20,500 nt of DNA, taken from IMG/VR virus record IMGVR_UViG_3300010397_000099, positions 1 to 20,500 of that record; one strand, given 5' to 3'. The notes beneath the pieces were generated by a model. It had not been told where the DNA came from and ran no database searches. It saw only the letters and a list, made by a program, of their open reading frames with translations. Origin of the DNA: a virus. Positions within the stretch are counted from its first letter, which is position 1, and each line of letters opens with the position of its first letter. Made by a program: the position numbers and the translations under genes. Of this stretch, positions 6,305 through 15,469 are shown piece after piece.

Positions 6305-6684
6305 TTTATCTTCTGCTGCTTCTGGGCCTGCTTTTGCCGGTTCAATCTTTTGCCGGAAATCCTGCAACTATTCTGATGGACAATATCTCCACCACAAGGG
6401 CAGGAGTTGGAAAACGACTCGGCACGAAAGTCAAGACTGTTATTCTGCAAGGGTACTCTAGCAACGGAGTTGCACTGACTACCGCACTGCCTGGCACAAT
6501 AACCATCCAGTGCGGTCCAGAGGTGGTAGGTCCGTGGATTACCTGTGGAGATCGGAACGGCAATGCCATCGCAGGCACGGCAAATGCCATTTATGACATG
6601 GAAAGCGCAGTTCTGTTCATGCGGTACAACTACACAAAGACCCGCCGTGGTTCTGTCAAGGCGTGGATACTGGGGCTTGAATGA
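6301..6684 (+). CDS. Small virion-module protein with signal-like N-terminus (127 aa)
   Basis: The gene uses a GTG start that overlaps the adaptor stop (GTGA). The start is well supported by AAGGAGGG ending seven bases upstream. The first ~18 residues (MIYLLLLLGLLLPVQSFA) are strongly hydrophobic and end in an S-F-A/G site that suits signal peptidase, although the usual basic residue after the start is missing. The remaining ~109 residues look beta-rich, with GTITIQCGPEVVGPWITCGD and a late MRYNYTKTRRGSVKAWILG segment, a pattern shared with small phage structural beta-sandwich proteins. Two cysteines, in IQCG and ITCG, could form a disulfide if the protein is exported. It lies between adaptor and nozzle genes, so a neck or surface role is likely, but the function is unknown. 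Confidence 0.65.
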   Translation: MIYLLLLLGLLLPVQSFAGNPATILMDNISTTRAGVGKRLGTKVKTVILQGYSSNGVALTTALPGTITIQCGPEVVGPWITCGDRNGNAIAGTANAIYDMESAVLFMRYNYTKTRRGSVKAWILGLE

Positions 6685-8204
6685 TCCGTTTCGCCGGAGA
6701 AAATACCATTGCCGATGCTGCTTCTCTCAGTATGCGAAACGGGGAGTGTGTAAGGGCGGTCAATTGCGATATTGACGACAGTGGCAACGCCGTCAGGAGA
6801 GACGGGTTTACCCTTGTGACAGGTGGAGAAACAACTTCTCTCTGGGGTAATTACTGTGTCCAGAACAGCAAGATATGCTATTTCGATGGCGCCACGGTAT
6901 CACCGATGTCCGATGAGATAATTGTCTTGGCTGAAGTCCATTTTGAGCAGGTCAATAACATAGTGGTCTTCTCTGACGGCTTGGTCTACGGAAAGATCGA
7001 CAACGGCACAATCACTGTCCTTGACAATACAACCGACTGGAATGCTCTTGCTAACGATGTGACTCAGTGGGTGGAGAACCATGCGCCGGCAGACTTTCAG
7101 GCCGTTGTCAGTAACTTCGAGGTCGATACGTTTAAACTCTCCACGCAGGCAGGCAAACACCTTGTTTTCGCCGATGGGTGTGTCTATTTCGCTGTGGCCG
7201 TTGGGGATGCCAGTTTCGTTTTTCGCACTGATACCTTCAATGTCGATCGCACTGATATCCGGTTCAATGTGGTGGCCGGGTTCCCACAAACTATCACAGC
7301 TATCAGGGCGGTGGCAGACGCTCTGTATGTTGGCACAACTGGAGGAACATACTTCCTTGAGGGTCACGCCTTGGTGGTCCTCCCGGATGGGTCTAAGGTT
7401 GGCGGGTTCACTCAGAAGAAGATCGACGCATACGGCATTATCGAAGGGACCGACTTAACCATATCCGGAGAGGCAATCCCGTCGATCCAGACGAGTGCAG
7501 AAGTGATTATGTGGACCTGCCGACAGGGAATCATGGTGGGATTACCGAACGGTAATGTCATAAACCTGTCTTCAAGAAAGGTTGATTTCCCCAATGTCGC
7601 AAAAGGGGCGGCTGTCTTGCGGGACCACAATACATTGAAGATCAAGCAGTATATCGTCTGCTTTGATGTCGATGTCCTGGATGGCGCCGGGGCAATAGTT
7701 GCAGTTGATCTTACCGGCACAAGAGTTGTGAATCTCAATTCTATGGTTCGGCCTGATGGCAGTCATTCTTACGCACACAGCCGGTATGAACGGTTCCCAT
7801 TCAACTCTTTGACTCGTATAGGCAACGATTGCTACGGGGCCAATGCTGCCGGGATATTCCTTATCGGAGGGGAAACCGATAACGGGGCGCAGATAGACGG
7901 CTATGCTCGCTCTCTGGTGACGGATTTTGCAGTCAAAGAGCAGAAGAACGTTCCTGACGTTTATGCCCATGCCAGATGCGAAGGAAGTCTTCTGATAAGC
8001 ACGTTCGTAGATGAAGTGCTGAGAAGTGACGATGTACCAGTCTCCTTTGACGGGAATCCCGGGATACATCGCCGGAGATGTGAGCTACCGCTTGGGGTAT
8101 TCGGAACATCGTGGCAGTTCATGTTCAAGAATCAGGATGGAAACAGATTCACTGTTGCAGGTCTTGACCCGGTAGCAACAAAAAGCGTTTCAAGGGTCTC
8201 GTAA
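6681..8204 (+). CDS. Tail nozzle / head-closure protein, beta-propeller-like
   Basis: This 507-residue protein starts with an ATG overlapping the previous stop (ATGA). It begins MIRFAGENTIADAASLSMRN followed by GECVRAVNCDIDDSGNAVRR, an opening typical of short-tail nozzle and DNA-stabilisation proteins (T7 gp12-like and P22 gp10-like groups share the 'L..GE...A.N.D.D..G...RR.G' layout). The body is rich in repeating beta blades, with turns such as GNYCVQNSKICYFDGA, DALYVGTTGGTYFLEG, TCRQGIMVGLPNGNV and NDCYGANAAGIFLIGG, spaced as in a propeller. There are no membrane segments or enzymatic motifs. It would form the distal nozzle of the tail below the adaptor and could carry the fibre attachment site. 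Its TAA overlaps the start of the giant gene, so the two are probably coupled. Confidence 0.75.
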   Translation: MIRFAGENTIADAASLSMRNGECVRAVNCDIDDSGNAVRRDGFTLVTGGETTSLWGNYCVQNSKICYFDGATVSPMSDEIIVLAEVHFEQVNNIVVFSDGLVYGKIDNGTITVLDNTTDWNALANDVTQWVENHAPADFQAVVSNFEVDTFKLSTQAGKHLVFADGCVYFAVAVGDASFVFRTDTFNVDRTDIRFNVVAGFPQTITAIRAVADALYVGTTGGTYFLEGHALVVLPDGSKVGGFTQKKIDAYGIIEGTDLTISGEAIPSIQTSAEVIMWTCRQGIMVGLPNGNVINLSSRKVDFPNVAKGAAVLRDHNTLKIKQYIVCFDVDVLDGAGAIVAVDLTGTRVVNLNSMVRPDGSHSYAHSRYERFPFNSLTRIGNDCYGANAAGIFLIGGETDNGAQIDGYARSLVTDFAVKEQKNVPDVYAHARCEGSLLISTFVDEVLRSDDVPVSFDGNPGIHRRRCELPLGVFGTSWQFMFKNQDGNRFTVAGLDPVATKSVSRVS

Positions 8205-11200
8205 TGAAGATCCTCGACGCTTCCGAGGGATTGTGCTCCCAAAGCGCGATTTCTCAGGCTCGTTCTGTGGCAAAAACATTGCCGCCGAATGGGGCCAAAA
8301 CCCTCATTCAGTTCCTCACCCCTGGCAATTCCGATCAGGATTATTTTGTTCTACGCGTAAGGCCTTCATCGATCACGGTCATCAATGCCAACCGATTCCG
8401 CATTACCGGCGCTTCCAATGACGAGGCCGGAGTTCCTACCCTTACCTGGAAAAGCGGTGTCCCTCCGTTCGTAGTCAAACTGATTTACTCCAGCGTGGAC
8501 GGCACTACCCAGATATTCGACACAACCGGCATGGCGGTCAACCTCAACACAAACCTGACGGACGGGACCGGCGATATCGTGACCTCCGAGATGCCCCGCG
8601 AGTATGCCGTAACCAAGATTGTCGATGCTGACGGTTGGTGGGCAGATGACCTTGAGGATGTGGTTACTGACTCAAACCGGCAGAACGCCATCGGCCTGCA
8701 GATCGAGGACGCCAGCGGACGTAAGCTGTTTGCACCGTTCACGCCCCAGACAGGAGACATTGAAGGCATACCCAACTCACCACTGGCGACTCTCTACACT
8801 CACTATGGCCCTGATACGTGGTGTGTGCCGACTATCAACTGGTCATCGCCGGCTGGTATTACATATGGTACGAAGCTGGAGGTAGGCGTAACCCTCAACG
8901 CCGTTGTCTATGTGCCAGGGACGGAAACTCTTTTGCCGGGGGTGTTCAAGTATTGGCTGGACGCTGATTATACCATTCCTGCGGAGAATACCGTCCCTGT
9001 GGTCAATTCCGGTCTGCCGCTGTATGTTACGTTTCAGGCAACTGATGCGGTTCACTACCGCCTGGCAGCCGCTGAATCCGGGGTAGTGGTCAACAAATAC
9101 CAGCAGGTACTTGGTGAGCCGACAAATTACCAATCTTCGCCCTATATTGGTGGATACGTGATTCACACCATGCGGAGGCCGCTAAATCGAAACTCAGGGC
9201 TCGATATTGTCGGCAGCACCACAACCCCGAGTCTCGTATCCTTGGTCGGCATTGTAGATACCAGAGTCGTCAACCCGCAGGAGACAAACCCGGAGTTCGG
9301 GCCGTGGCTGGAGACGGATATCAAATGGACGCTGACCGGGGCCGGCTTCGCGCATATATCGTACCAGCAGCCAGGAGATAGTAACTATCTTGCGTCGAAT
9401 GTCCAGAGTAAGACTGTGACGATCAGTGTTGGATCGGGTGGCACTATCACCGGCACTTTTGACGTGAACGACCCACAGCCGATTGTCTACGGTACGGGTT
9501 TCGACTTCCTTGTGGATGCCGGGGGGCTGGCTGGCAACCCTTCTTATGCAGCGACCGCCCATGAACCGCAAGGATGGCGGGTTACCCCGGCATGGGGAAC
9601 GCTGCTGCAGTGCAATGCAGACGGTACGAACAAGGTAAACAACGTATTTGCCGACTTTTACCCGAACGATACCACCAACTACCCCTCCCCTATGGAGTAT
9701 ATGGCAGGGGTTGAAGTCACTCAGGACACACCCATCATAGACTGGACTCCATCTACCATGACTTTCGGAGATCCTTGGTCAACGATCATGACGGCAGTAT
9801 GGCGCAACTCGATTAACGGCAGTGCTGTAAACGGCACCACCACCTACACGGTGTCCGGGCATGCCAATGCCACCTTCAACGGTGTCATCTCCGACCCGAC
9901 CAAGATACCGGATGCCGATACCGGGATATTCATTGTCTGCAGCTTCGTTCCTGACAATTCGGGTATCTCGGACTCATCGCTGTATCGCGCCCACAACTAC
10001 AAGAATCCGGCACCAACAGGTGCTACCGAATACGGCGTTGTCATTAACAAGCGCCCTGTCTGGATAGTGCCAACTACGGATGTGGTGGAGTATGGCCCTC
10101 AACCGATTGCATTCACAAGTCACGGCCCAGGTGGTGACAGCAAACCGCAGGCAAACGGCTTGATGCTTGGAGATGATTTCAGCGGCGAACTGTCCGCAGG
10201 ATTTACACCCTCGGCAACCCCATACGCCATAACGATAGGCACCCTGTCGGCAGGGGCAAACTACGATTTAACGACGAATTTCGATAGCACGAAAACCCGC
10301 ACAATCAACAAGCGGCAACTGGTGCTGTCTGCTTTGTCGGTATATTGGGGTGGCCTGCTTTCTTACGATGCATACAAAATGACCAGCTACAGCTTCGGGA
10401 CGGTTACGGCAAAGCTCAACTGGACACTGGATGATGCACTGAAGAACAAAATAGCCTTCTCCGCCAGCGGCATCAATCCAACCTCGACCCCGGATATCGA
10501 ACAGCATGACGGAACCGGGTCGAACTACTCTTTCGCCTATGTGTCAATGTCCGGGTTTACGCCGAACCCGTCAACCTTTGTACTCACACTTACTGCGAGC
10601 CTGACGCTGACGACTGACCAACAGGTTTACTACATCGCTCCTACGCCGATATCCATTACAAGGAGCAATTCAACGCTACAGGCCGATGTCACGTTCCCCG
10701 GTCAGGCCACGACCTATAATTACGGCAGCAGCTACACGATAACCGCCACGACCGATCCGGCAGGCAAGACCGTTACGTACTCCTACAGTGGCGGCACGGC
10801 TCCATCCGGGGAAATCACTGTCTACGGTCCATCTGCAACCAAGCCGACGAATGCAGGTTATTATGTCGTCACGGCAACAGTAGACCCGGCCACCGGCTAC
10901 ACCGGTACGGGGATATTCGCATACTCAATCCTGAAGGTGAATTGCACAGTCAGGTTCGATCTGCCTGCCTCCATACTGGCCGGTCAGTCCCTGCTCGACG
11001 TATCGGCTGCGGCCAGCGTCTACGATGCAGGCAATACGACCTATCTGGGAATGCCGGTCAATTACTACTTCACCAAGACCGGTTCGGTATTCAGCCAACC
11101 CCTTCGCGGAAATGGCACGAATGAGAACTACAAGTTTGCCCCGAGTTCAGGGGTTACGGTCTATGCGGTGCAGGAGGCGAGCCCCAACTACAACGTGGCA

Positions 11201-14200
11201 TATGCCAGCGATACGATGGTGGTTAAAGAGACTGTGACGATCACCAGTATTGTCCTGCCGTCTCTCACTCCGACCATGTATTTCCCCCTCGCGGCTGACG
11301 GGACTGGTACGGGATCGAGCGTCACGGCAAAGAGTTCCAATGGAGTCACAGTTGCCTGCACCTACATTTACAAGGTTGTGGGCGGGGCATGGTCAAGCGA
11401 GCATACGATCACCTCTGCCGACATGCTGCCGATAGGCACATATCAGCTCCGCATTTACCCGACTCTCCCCGGAGGAACTGGCTACTACCTGCTCCCTGGA
11501 TATTACGCCACATATAATCTGTCTGTAGGTATCGGCACTGTGTCGGTATCGTGGACTGATGCCCGGACGATTACCTATTCAGCAGGAGGAGACGGGACCG
11601 GCATAACAGCCAAGGCTCTGATGGATGCTGTCGCGCTGGACGGCTCTACCAATGTCACCAGTCACTTCACAAGGGTCTATGAGGTGCAGGCCGGAGGCAC
11701 CTGGAAGGATATGGAGACAACCGCCCTGGCTGCCGGAGAGTATTTCGCCCGGGTGACATTCACACCCACTGGAGTTGATTATGCCTCCCCTCCTGTCGTT
11801 GAGATCGGGTTTACAATGCAGTGGTCCGACTTTGCTTACTCGGTGGCCGGCAACGTAGTCACGATTTCGGGGAAGGGCTGCGGTCAGCCCGGGGGATACC
11901 TTGCCTCGCGGCGATATGGGAACGGCACAATCAACATCACTGACGACAGCATCATAGGGGCTGAGATAGTCTTTACAACGCAATCCGGCCCCAACGAGTT
12001 TAAGTTCACGCTGCAGAAGATATCGACGGCGAGCGCCTGGGCTCGCAATGCCGATGTTGACGAGTTCGGGGTAGCGAAAACCGGCATACTCTTTACCGAT
12101 CTGTTCAACAATACCAAGTACGTGCCGTTTCAGGCGGGGTTCACCCCTCCGGTCAAGGCGGTTGTTACACTGACCGTTACTCCGGTATCTCCTGTTTACT
12201 ACGAGGGGTTGTTTACTTTTTCTACACTGACCGCCAAGGTCGGAGCATCTGATATCGCAGGGACGTGGAGTTTTCGGGCGGTGAAGTCCGGTTTCGATGA
12301 GGTTATAAGCGTAAACCAGAAGCTCAATGCCGGGAGTTACACCGTTACGGCAACATTTACCCCGACTGATACTGTTGTCTATTCGGCATCTCCCGTAAAT
12401 TTCAATTTCACGGTCAATCCGGTTGCTCCGGTCATGTCCTGGGGAACAGCGGGGATTGTCCCGGCCTACTTCACTCCAGCAGCTCAGACAGTCAAAGCGG
12501 CAAGCATGAATGCCACGGCGAAGCATCCGGTCAGCAACTCGAACATCTCCGCTGATTACGAAACGAAGACATACGAAATCCAGCTGTACGGGTACTGGTA
12601 CTCGCTGATAAATAATCACATATATACGCTCGGGGATTATCCGGTACGGGCCTCCTTCAGTTCCTCCAACCCGAACTATGCTTCAGGCTCTGTGACTGCG
12701 ACCCTTCACGTTACTGCCGCTGCAATGGCCTACTCGCGATATGCCGAAAACGGTGCACTGCTGCCGGACAACTATATAAGGATCTCCGGCGGGAGGCCGT
12801 ACGGTGAGCCCTATGGATACTTCCCGACCATCGTAGATGCCGGCAAAACGACGAATGCCACAGTGGATTATGGAACTCTGTCTGGTGACAGCTTCATTCA
12901 TTACCTCCATAAGAGCAATACGGCCTTGCCGTGGAGTTATGCGGACAGCAGTGGCGGCACGTTCTACTTTGAGGACCAGGATCATCAGTTTCTGGCAGTG
13001 CCGTTCCAGGCAGGGTTTACCATTCCGCTAAAGGCATCTCAGACCATCTCGGCCATCACCATGTCGGCTCCGGTGTATCTTGATCCTATTTTTGGCAGAA
13101 CGGCCCGGATCTGGCAGACGGCTACGCTCTCTCCACAAAACTCGTCAGCAGGGTTGCCGGTGGTGTTCTCGTCATCCAACCCTGCCGTAGCTTCCGTCTC
13201 AGGCCGGACAATCACCTGTAATGGTGTCGGTTCCTGCACCATCTATGCAAATCAGGCGGGACAGACCAGCGACCCGCAGTATGCCGCAGCCGGTCAGGTG
13301 TCTACGTCCTTCAGGGTGCTGCAGTCAGTCAGCTATACCGTCATGTTCGATAACAACATCCCCCTGCAAAACCCTGTAATGGAAGGATGGCTTGCCCTGC
13401 CGGTGCTGCAACGGGCGAGTTACGCCAGCATTGCGGGGACTTGGGAGTATCGGGCGGATTCGACCGGTGGGGCGCTGGTAACTGCCTACACCACATTCCC
13501 CCGCGACTCGGGGAAATTATATTATGCCCAGTTCACCCCATATGACAGCAATTTTGTCCAAAGCGACTGGCTACAAGGTGGCCTTGTTTGCACGGGTCTT
13601 GTATGGGTTCGATCCTATAAAGCCATCACCGGGTATAACATCCATTACGGACAGGCACTGTCTTCTGTGGCAAGCAATACTTCCCTTGTAACGGTAGATA
13701 ACAGTACCGGTCAGGACGTAAAAAGCACTGGCACTATGTCGTTTGAGATTCTTGACGGCGATGGTGGCGTCCGGGGTGGATGGGACACCAATGCAGTATT
13801 TGGAGCAGGGAGCTGGTTTTTTAAGGCAATCTTCACCCCTTCAAGCAGTGAATATCAGGCCGGTAGCGACTGGACAGGGTTCAACATCTTGCGGGCTCCT
13901 CTTACCGTCCTGCATTCCGACACATATTTGAATAGCGGGAGAGCTTACGGCGATGTAGGCTGGCACAATCTTGTCATCGCCCTGATAAACGGAAATATCA
14001 CCTTCATGATGAACTCCGGTATTGTCGCCTTATCAATGATTTCCTTACAGCAACAATACGGCACCGTCTCTCCGATGCCGGTATTCAACCCGGACGGGTA
14101 CGACCACTTCAACGTGAAGTTCTGGTGCATGCAGGCGGATTTTACATGGAAGCAGTACGTTGATAATGGGGGGAGTTACAACTGGTTTATCACTTCAACG

Positions 14201-14320
14201 ATTTTCGTAAACGGATCGACTCAGGTAGGTTCAATGAAAGCCATGTTCAAAGTAAGCGTGGAAACTGACAATTTCGAGTACAGTGAATCATCGTTTTTCT
14301 GGGTCACAATCAATTACTAA
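8204..14320 (+). CDS. Giant multi-domain Ig/MBG-like virion protein, probable fibre or adhesin
   Basis: The 2038-residue product is built from many beta-sandwich domains of the kind found in bacterial adhesins. An N-terminal ~200 residues are unique and probably attach it to the tail. A first Ig/MBG-like domain (about 209-298) starts INWSSPAGITYGTKLEVG; a related one starts IDWTPSTMTFGDPWST (about 512). Another (about 619-706) has VEYGPQP and ends in LSAGANYDLT with a TINKRQL tail, and one at about 829-911 has NYGSSYTITATTDPAG and NAGYYVVTATV. Two related modules end in FQAGFTPPVKA (1207-1319) and FQAGFTIPLKA (1508-1612). A Big-type domain with SSSNPAVASVSG follows (about 1612-1705). The last ~140 residues are unique. 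No signal peptide, LPXTG or autotransporter end is seen, and the start is coupled to the nozzle gene, so export as a cell adhesin is unlikely. Its partner and receptor are unknown. Confidence 0.72.
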   Translation: MKILDASEGLCSQSAISQARSVAKTLPPNGAKTLIQFLTPGNSDQDYFVLRVRPSSITVINANRFRITGASNDEAGVPTLTWKSGVPPFVVKLIYSSVDGTTQIFDTTGMAVNLNTNLTDGTGDIVTSEMPREYAVTKIVDADGWWADDLEDVVTDSNRQNAIGLQIEDASGRKLFAPFTPQTGDIEGIPNSPLATLYTHYGPDTWCVPTINWSSPAGITYGTKLEVGVTLNAVVYVPGTETLLPGVFKYWLDADYTIPAENTVPVVNSGLPLYVTFQATDAVHYRLAAAESGVVVNKYQQVLGEPTNYQSSPYIGGYVIHTMRRPLNRNSGLDIVGSTTTPSLVSLVGIVDTRVVNPQETNPEFGPWLETDIKWTLTGAGFAHISYQQPGDSNYLASNVQSKTVTISVGSGGTITGTFDVNDPQPIVYGTGFDFLVDAGGLAGNPSYAATAHEPQGWRVTPAWGTLLQCNADGTNKVNNVFADFYPNDTTNYPSPMEYMAGVEVTQDTPIIDWTPSTMTFGDPWSTIMTAVWRNSINGSAVNGTTTYTVSGHANATFNGVISDPTKIPDADTGIFIVCSFVPDNSGISDSSLYRAHNYKNPAPTGATEYGVVINKRPVWIVPTTDVVEYGPQPIAFTSHGPGGDSKPQANGLMLGDDFSGELSAGFTPSATPYAITIGTLSAGANYDLTTNFDSTKTRTINKRQLVLSALSVYWGGLLSYDAYKMTSYSFGTVTAKLNWTLDDALKNKIAFSASGINPTSTPDIEQHDGTGSNYSFAYVSMSGFTPNPSTFVLTLTASLTLTTDQQVYYIAPTPISITRSNSTLQADVTFPGQATTYNYGSSYTITATTDPAGKTVTYSYSGGTAPSGEITVYGPSATKPTNAGYYVVTATVDPATGYTGTGIFAYSILKVNCTVRFDLPASILAGQSLLDVSAAASVYDAGNTTYLGMPVNYYFTKTGSVFSQPLRGNGTNENYKFAPSSGVTVYAVQEASPNYNVAYASDTMVVKETVTITSIVLPSLTPTMYFPLAADGTGTGSSVTAKSSNGVTVACTYIYKVVGGAWSSEHTITSADMLPIGTYQLRIYPTLPGGTGYYLLPGYYATYNLSVGIGTVSVSWTDARTITYSAGGDGTGITAKALMDAVALDGSTNVTSHFTRVYEVQAGGTWKDMETTALAAGEYFARVTFTPTGVDYASPPVVEIGFTMQWSDFAYSVAGNVVTISGKGCGQPGGYLASRRYGNGTINITDDSIIGAEIVFTTQSGPNEFKFTLQKISTASAWARNADVDEFGVAKTGILFTDLFNNTKYVPFQAGFTPPVKAVVTLTVTPVSPVYYEGLFTFSTLTAKVGASDIAGTWSFRAVKSGFDEVISVNQKLNAGSYTVTATFTPTDTVVYSASPVNFNFTVNPVAPVMSWGTAGIVPAYFTPAAQTVKAASMNATAKHPVSNSNISADYETKTYEIQLYGYWYSLINNHIYTLGDYPVRASFSSSNPNYASGSVTATLHVTAAAMAYSRYAENGALLPDNYIRISGGRPYGEPYGYFPTIVDAGKTTNATVDYGTLSGDSFIHYLHKSNTALPWSYADSSGGTFYFEDQDHQFLAVPFQAGFTIPLKASQTISAITMSAPVYLDPIFGRTARIWQTATLSPQNSSAGLPVVFSSSNPAVASVSGRTITCNGVGSCTIYANQAGQTSDPQYAAAGQVSTSFRVLQSVSYTVMFDNNIPLQNPVMEGWLALPVLQRASYASIAGTWEYRADSTGGALVTAYTTFPRDSGKLYYAQFTPYDSNFVQSDWLQGGLVCTGLVWVRSYKAITGYNIHYGQALSSVASNTSLVTVDNSTGQDVKSTGTMSFEILDGDGGVRGGWDTNAVFGAGSWFFKAIFTPSSSEYQAGSDWTGFNILRAPLTVLHSDTYLNSGRAYGDVGWHNLVIALINGNITFMMNSGIVALSMISLQQQYGTVSPMPVFNPDGYDHFNVKFWCMQADFTWKQYVDNGGSYNWFITSTIFVNGSTQVGSMKAMFKVSVETDNFEYSESSFFWVTINY

Positions 14321-14332
14321 AGGAGAATTATC

Positions 14333-15376
14333 ATGACAATCGCTAATGCAAGCAACTTAGCCGACCAAACCATTACCAGCATAGCCGCAGCACAATCAGG
14401 TATCTCAACCGCCATGACGAACCTGAATAACGTCCTGTCGGGATTCTCCTTCTCGTCCTACTCCGGCGTTTCCACAACAGGGATTTACGTAGACCCTTAC
14501 ACTCTGTTTCCTGACGCCGATTCCGTTATCAAGACGGCGCTGGCAAATTTCGACACATCTGTTGCAGCAATAACCTTCCCTACCCTGCCGGACCTTGAGA
14601 CACTGCCTACCGGTGCGGAAGCCGCCTGGACGGAAACTGGTTGGGCCGACCTGAAAACGATGTTGACCGCCTTTACCTCCAATATAACATCTGCCGATGA
14701 TGTTGATTCAGTCTTGGCAAAGCTGACCAGTGATACCGACAGGGTGAGTAGCGCCATGTTCCAGAAAGGGCTTGGGCGCAGACAGCAACTTCTCCGGGAT
14801 GAGATCAGCGCGGCGGCAACCATGACCGGCAATTCTGGGTTCACCTATCCGAACTGCATGACTCAGGCGTTTATGACCCAGGCTCTTCAGCGGTTCAACC
14901 TTGGGCTCAGTGATGAATCACTCAAACTCGTTGACAAGCTCTTCGAATGGGCGAAGGTCAATTTCCAGTTTGCAGCCGAAAAGCAGATTGCCGCTCATAG
15001 CGCGGATACCGATTTCAATATCAGGTATGCCGGGGTGCTGATTTCGGCCTATAGCGAGAAGGTAAAGGGGTTGCTGCAGCAGTATAAGGAAGAGATGGCC
15101 GGAATCTTCGATAAGGCAGCGGAGGTCATGAAGGCCTATACGGTCAGGCTGGAAGTTGCCAAAGGGAACGCCCTGATTCAGAGTGAGGCGGACAAGCATA
15201 ATCTGGCCGTTTACACGGCGCAAGTGCAGGAAAGCGTTGCAGCCTTCAAGATGATCACTGACCAGATTATGACAGTCAAGACGCAACAGATAACCGCTGC
15301 GGCATCGGCGGTTACTGCTGCAGCTACGATGGCACAGGCGGCTAACCAGGTAGCAGTAGGCGTTCTGAACGGATAA
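14333..15376 (+). CDS. Conserved phage helical protein of unknown function (347 aa)
   Basis: The gene follows the giant gene by 12 bp behind AAAGGAG. The N-terminal ~60 residues are Ser, Ala and Asn rich with weak helix. Residues ~60-140 hold Thr- and Pro-rich segments. A central motif with GLGRRQQLLRDEIS (about 146-159) and NSGFTYPN (167-174) recalls a podovirus family in which 'R....E.......GF..P.G' is conserved. The rest (about 180-335) is a long Ala-rich, Gln-rich coiled helix region with an Ala-Thr-rich end. It lacks membrane segments and enzyme motifs. The position, between the tail-surface gene and the ejection genes, suggests a structural component of the tail or an internal protein. 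The specific function is unknown. Confidence 0.65.
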   Translation: MTIANASNLADQTITSIAAAQSGISTAMTNLNNVLSGFSFSSYSGVSTTGIYVDPYTLFPDADSVIKTALANFDTSVAAITFPTLPDLETLPTGAEAAWTETGWADLKTMLTAFTSNITSADDVDSVLAKLTSDTDRVSSAMFQKGLGRRQQLLRDEISAAATMTGNSGFTYPNCMTQAFMTQALQRFNLGLSDESLKLVDKLFEWAKVNFQFAAEKQIAAHSADTDFNIRYAGVLISAYSEKVKGLLQQYKEEMAGIFDKAAEVMKAYTVRLEVAKGNALIQSEADKHNLAVYTAQVQESVAAFKMITDQIMTVKTQQITAAASAVTAAATMAQAANQVAVGVLNG

Positions 15377-15420
15377 TCTGATAATCAATGTTGATTATGA
15401 GTTGTTTACTAATTGATTAT
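15372..15420 (+). promoter_or_regulatory. ATAATC/GATTAT repeat cluster, probable operator
   Basis: ATAATCAA-TG-TTGATTAT (15381-15398) is an 8-bp inverted repeat with a 2-bp centre. A further TTGATTAT lies at 15413-15420, and GATAATC also stands at 15372-15378, overlapping the stop of the upstream gene. The four copies sit in about 50 bp of AT-rich DNA, unlike the GC-balanced coding flanks. This looks like a cluster of binding sites for a dimeric regulator. The 15413 copy contains the putative -35 element of the promoter described next. Confidence 0.55.
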
Positions 15421-15441
15421 TAAGTATTTACAAGTTATCAT
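15413..15441 (+). promoter_or_regulatory. Candidate sigma70-type promoter before the ejection genes
   Basis: TTGATT (15413-15418) and TATCAT (15436-15441) are separated by exactly 17 bp. The -10 box matches TATAAT at five of six positions and the -35 box matches TTGACA at four of six. Transcription would start about 22 bp before the ATG at 15470, in a spacer with no coding content. The -35 element overlaps one of the TTGATTAT repeats, so a bound regulator could block or modify it. Host sigma use is inferred. Confidence 0.5.
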
Positions 15442-15469
15442 TCACACAATGTAGTCAGCGAGGTGCTAA

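Noticed and set aside
11579-12619. 346-codon minus-strand open frame inside the giant gene
   Set aside because: It lies wholly inside the repeat protein gene, with no start signal and a protein rich in Arg and Cys as expected of an antisense shadow.
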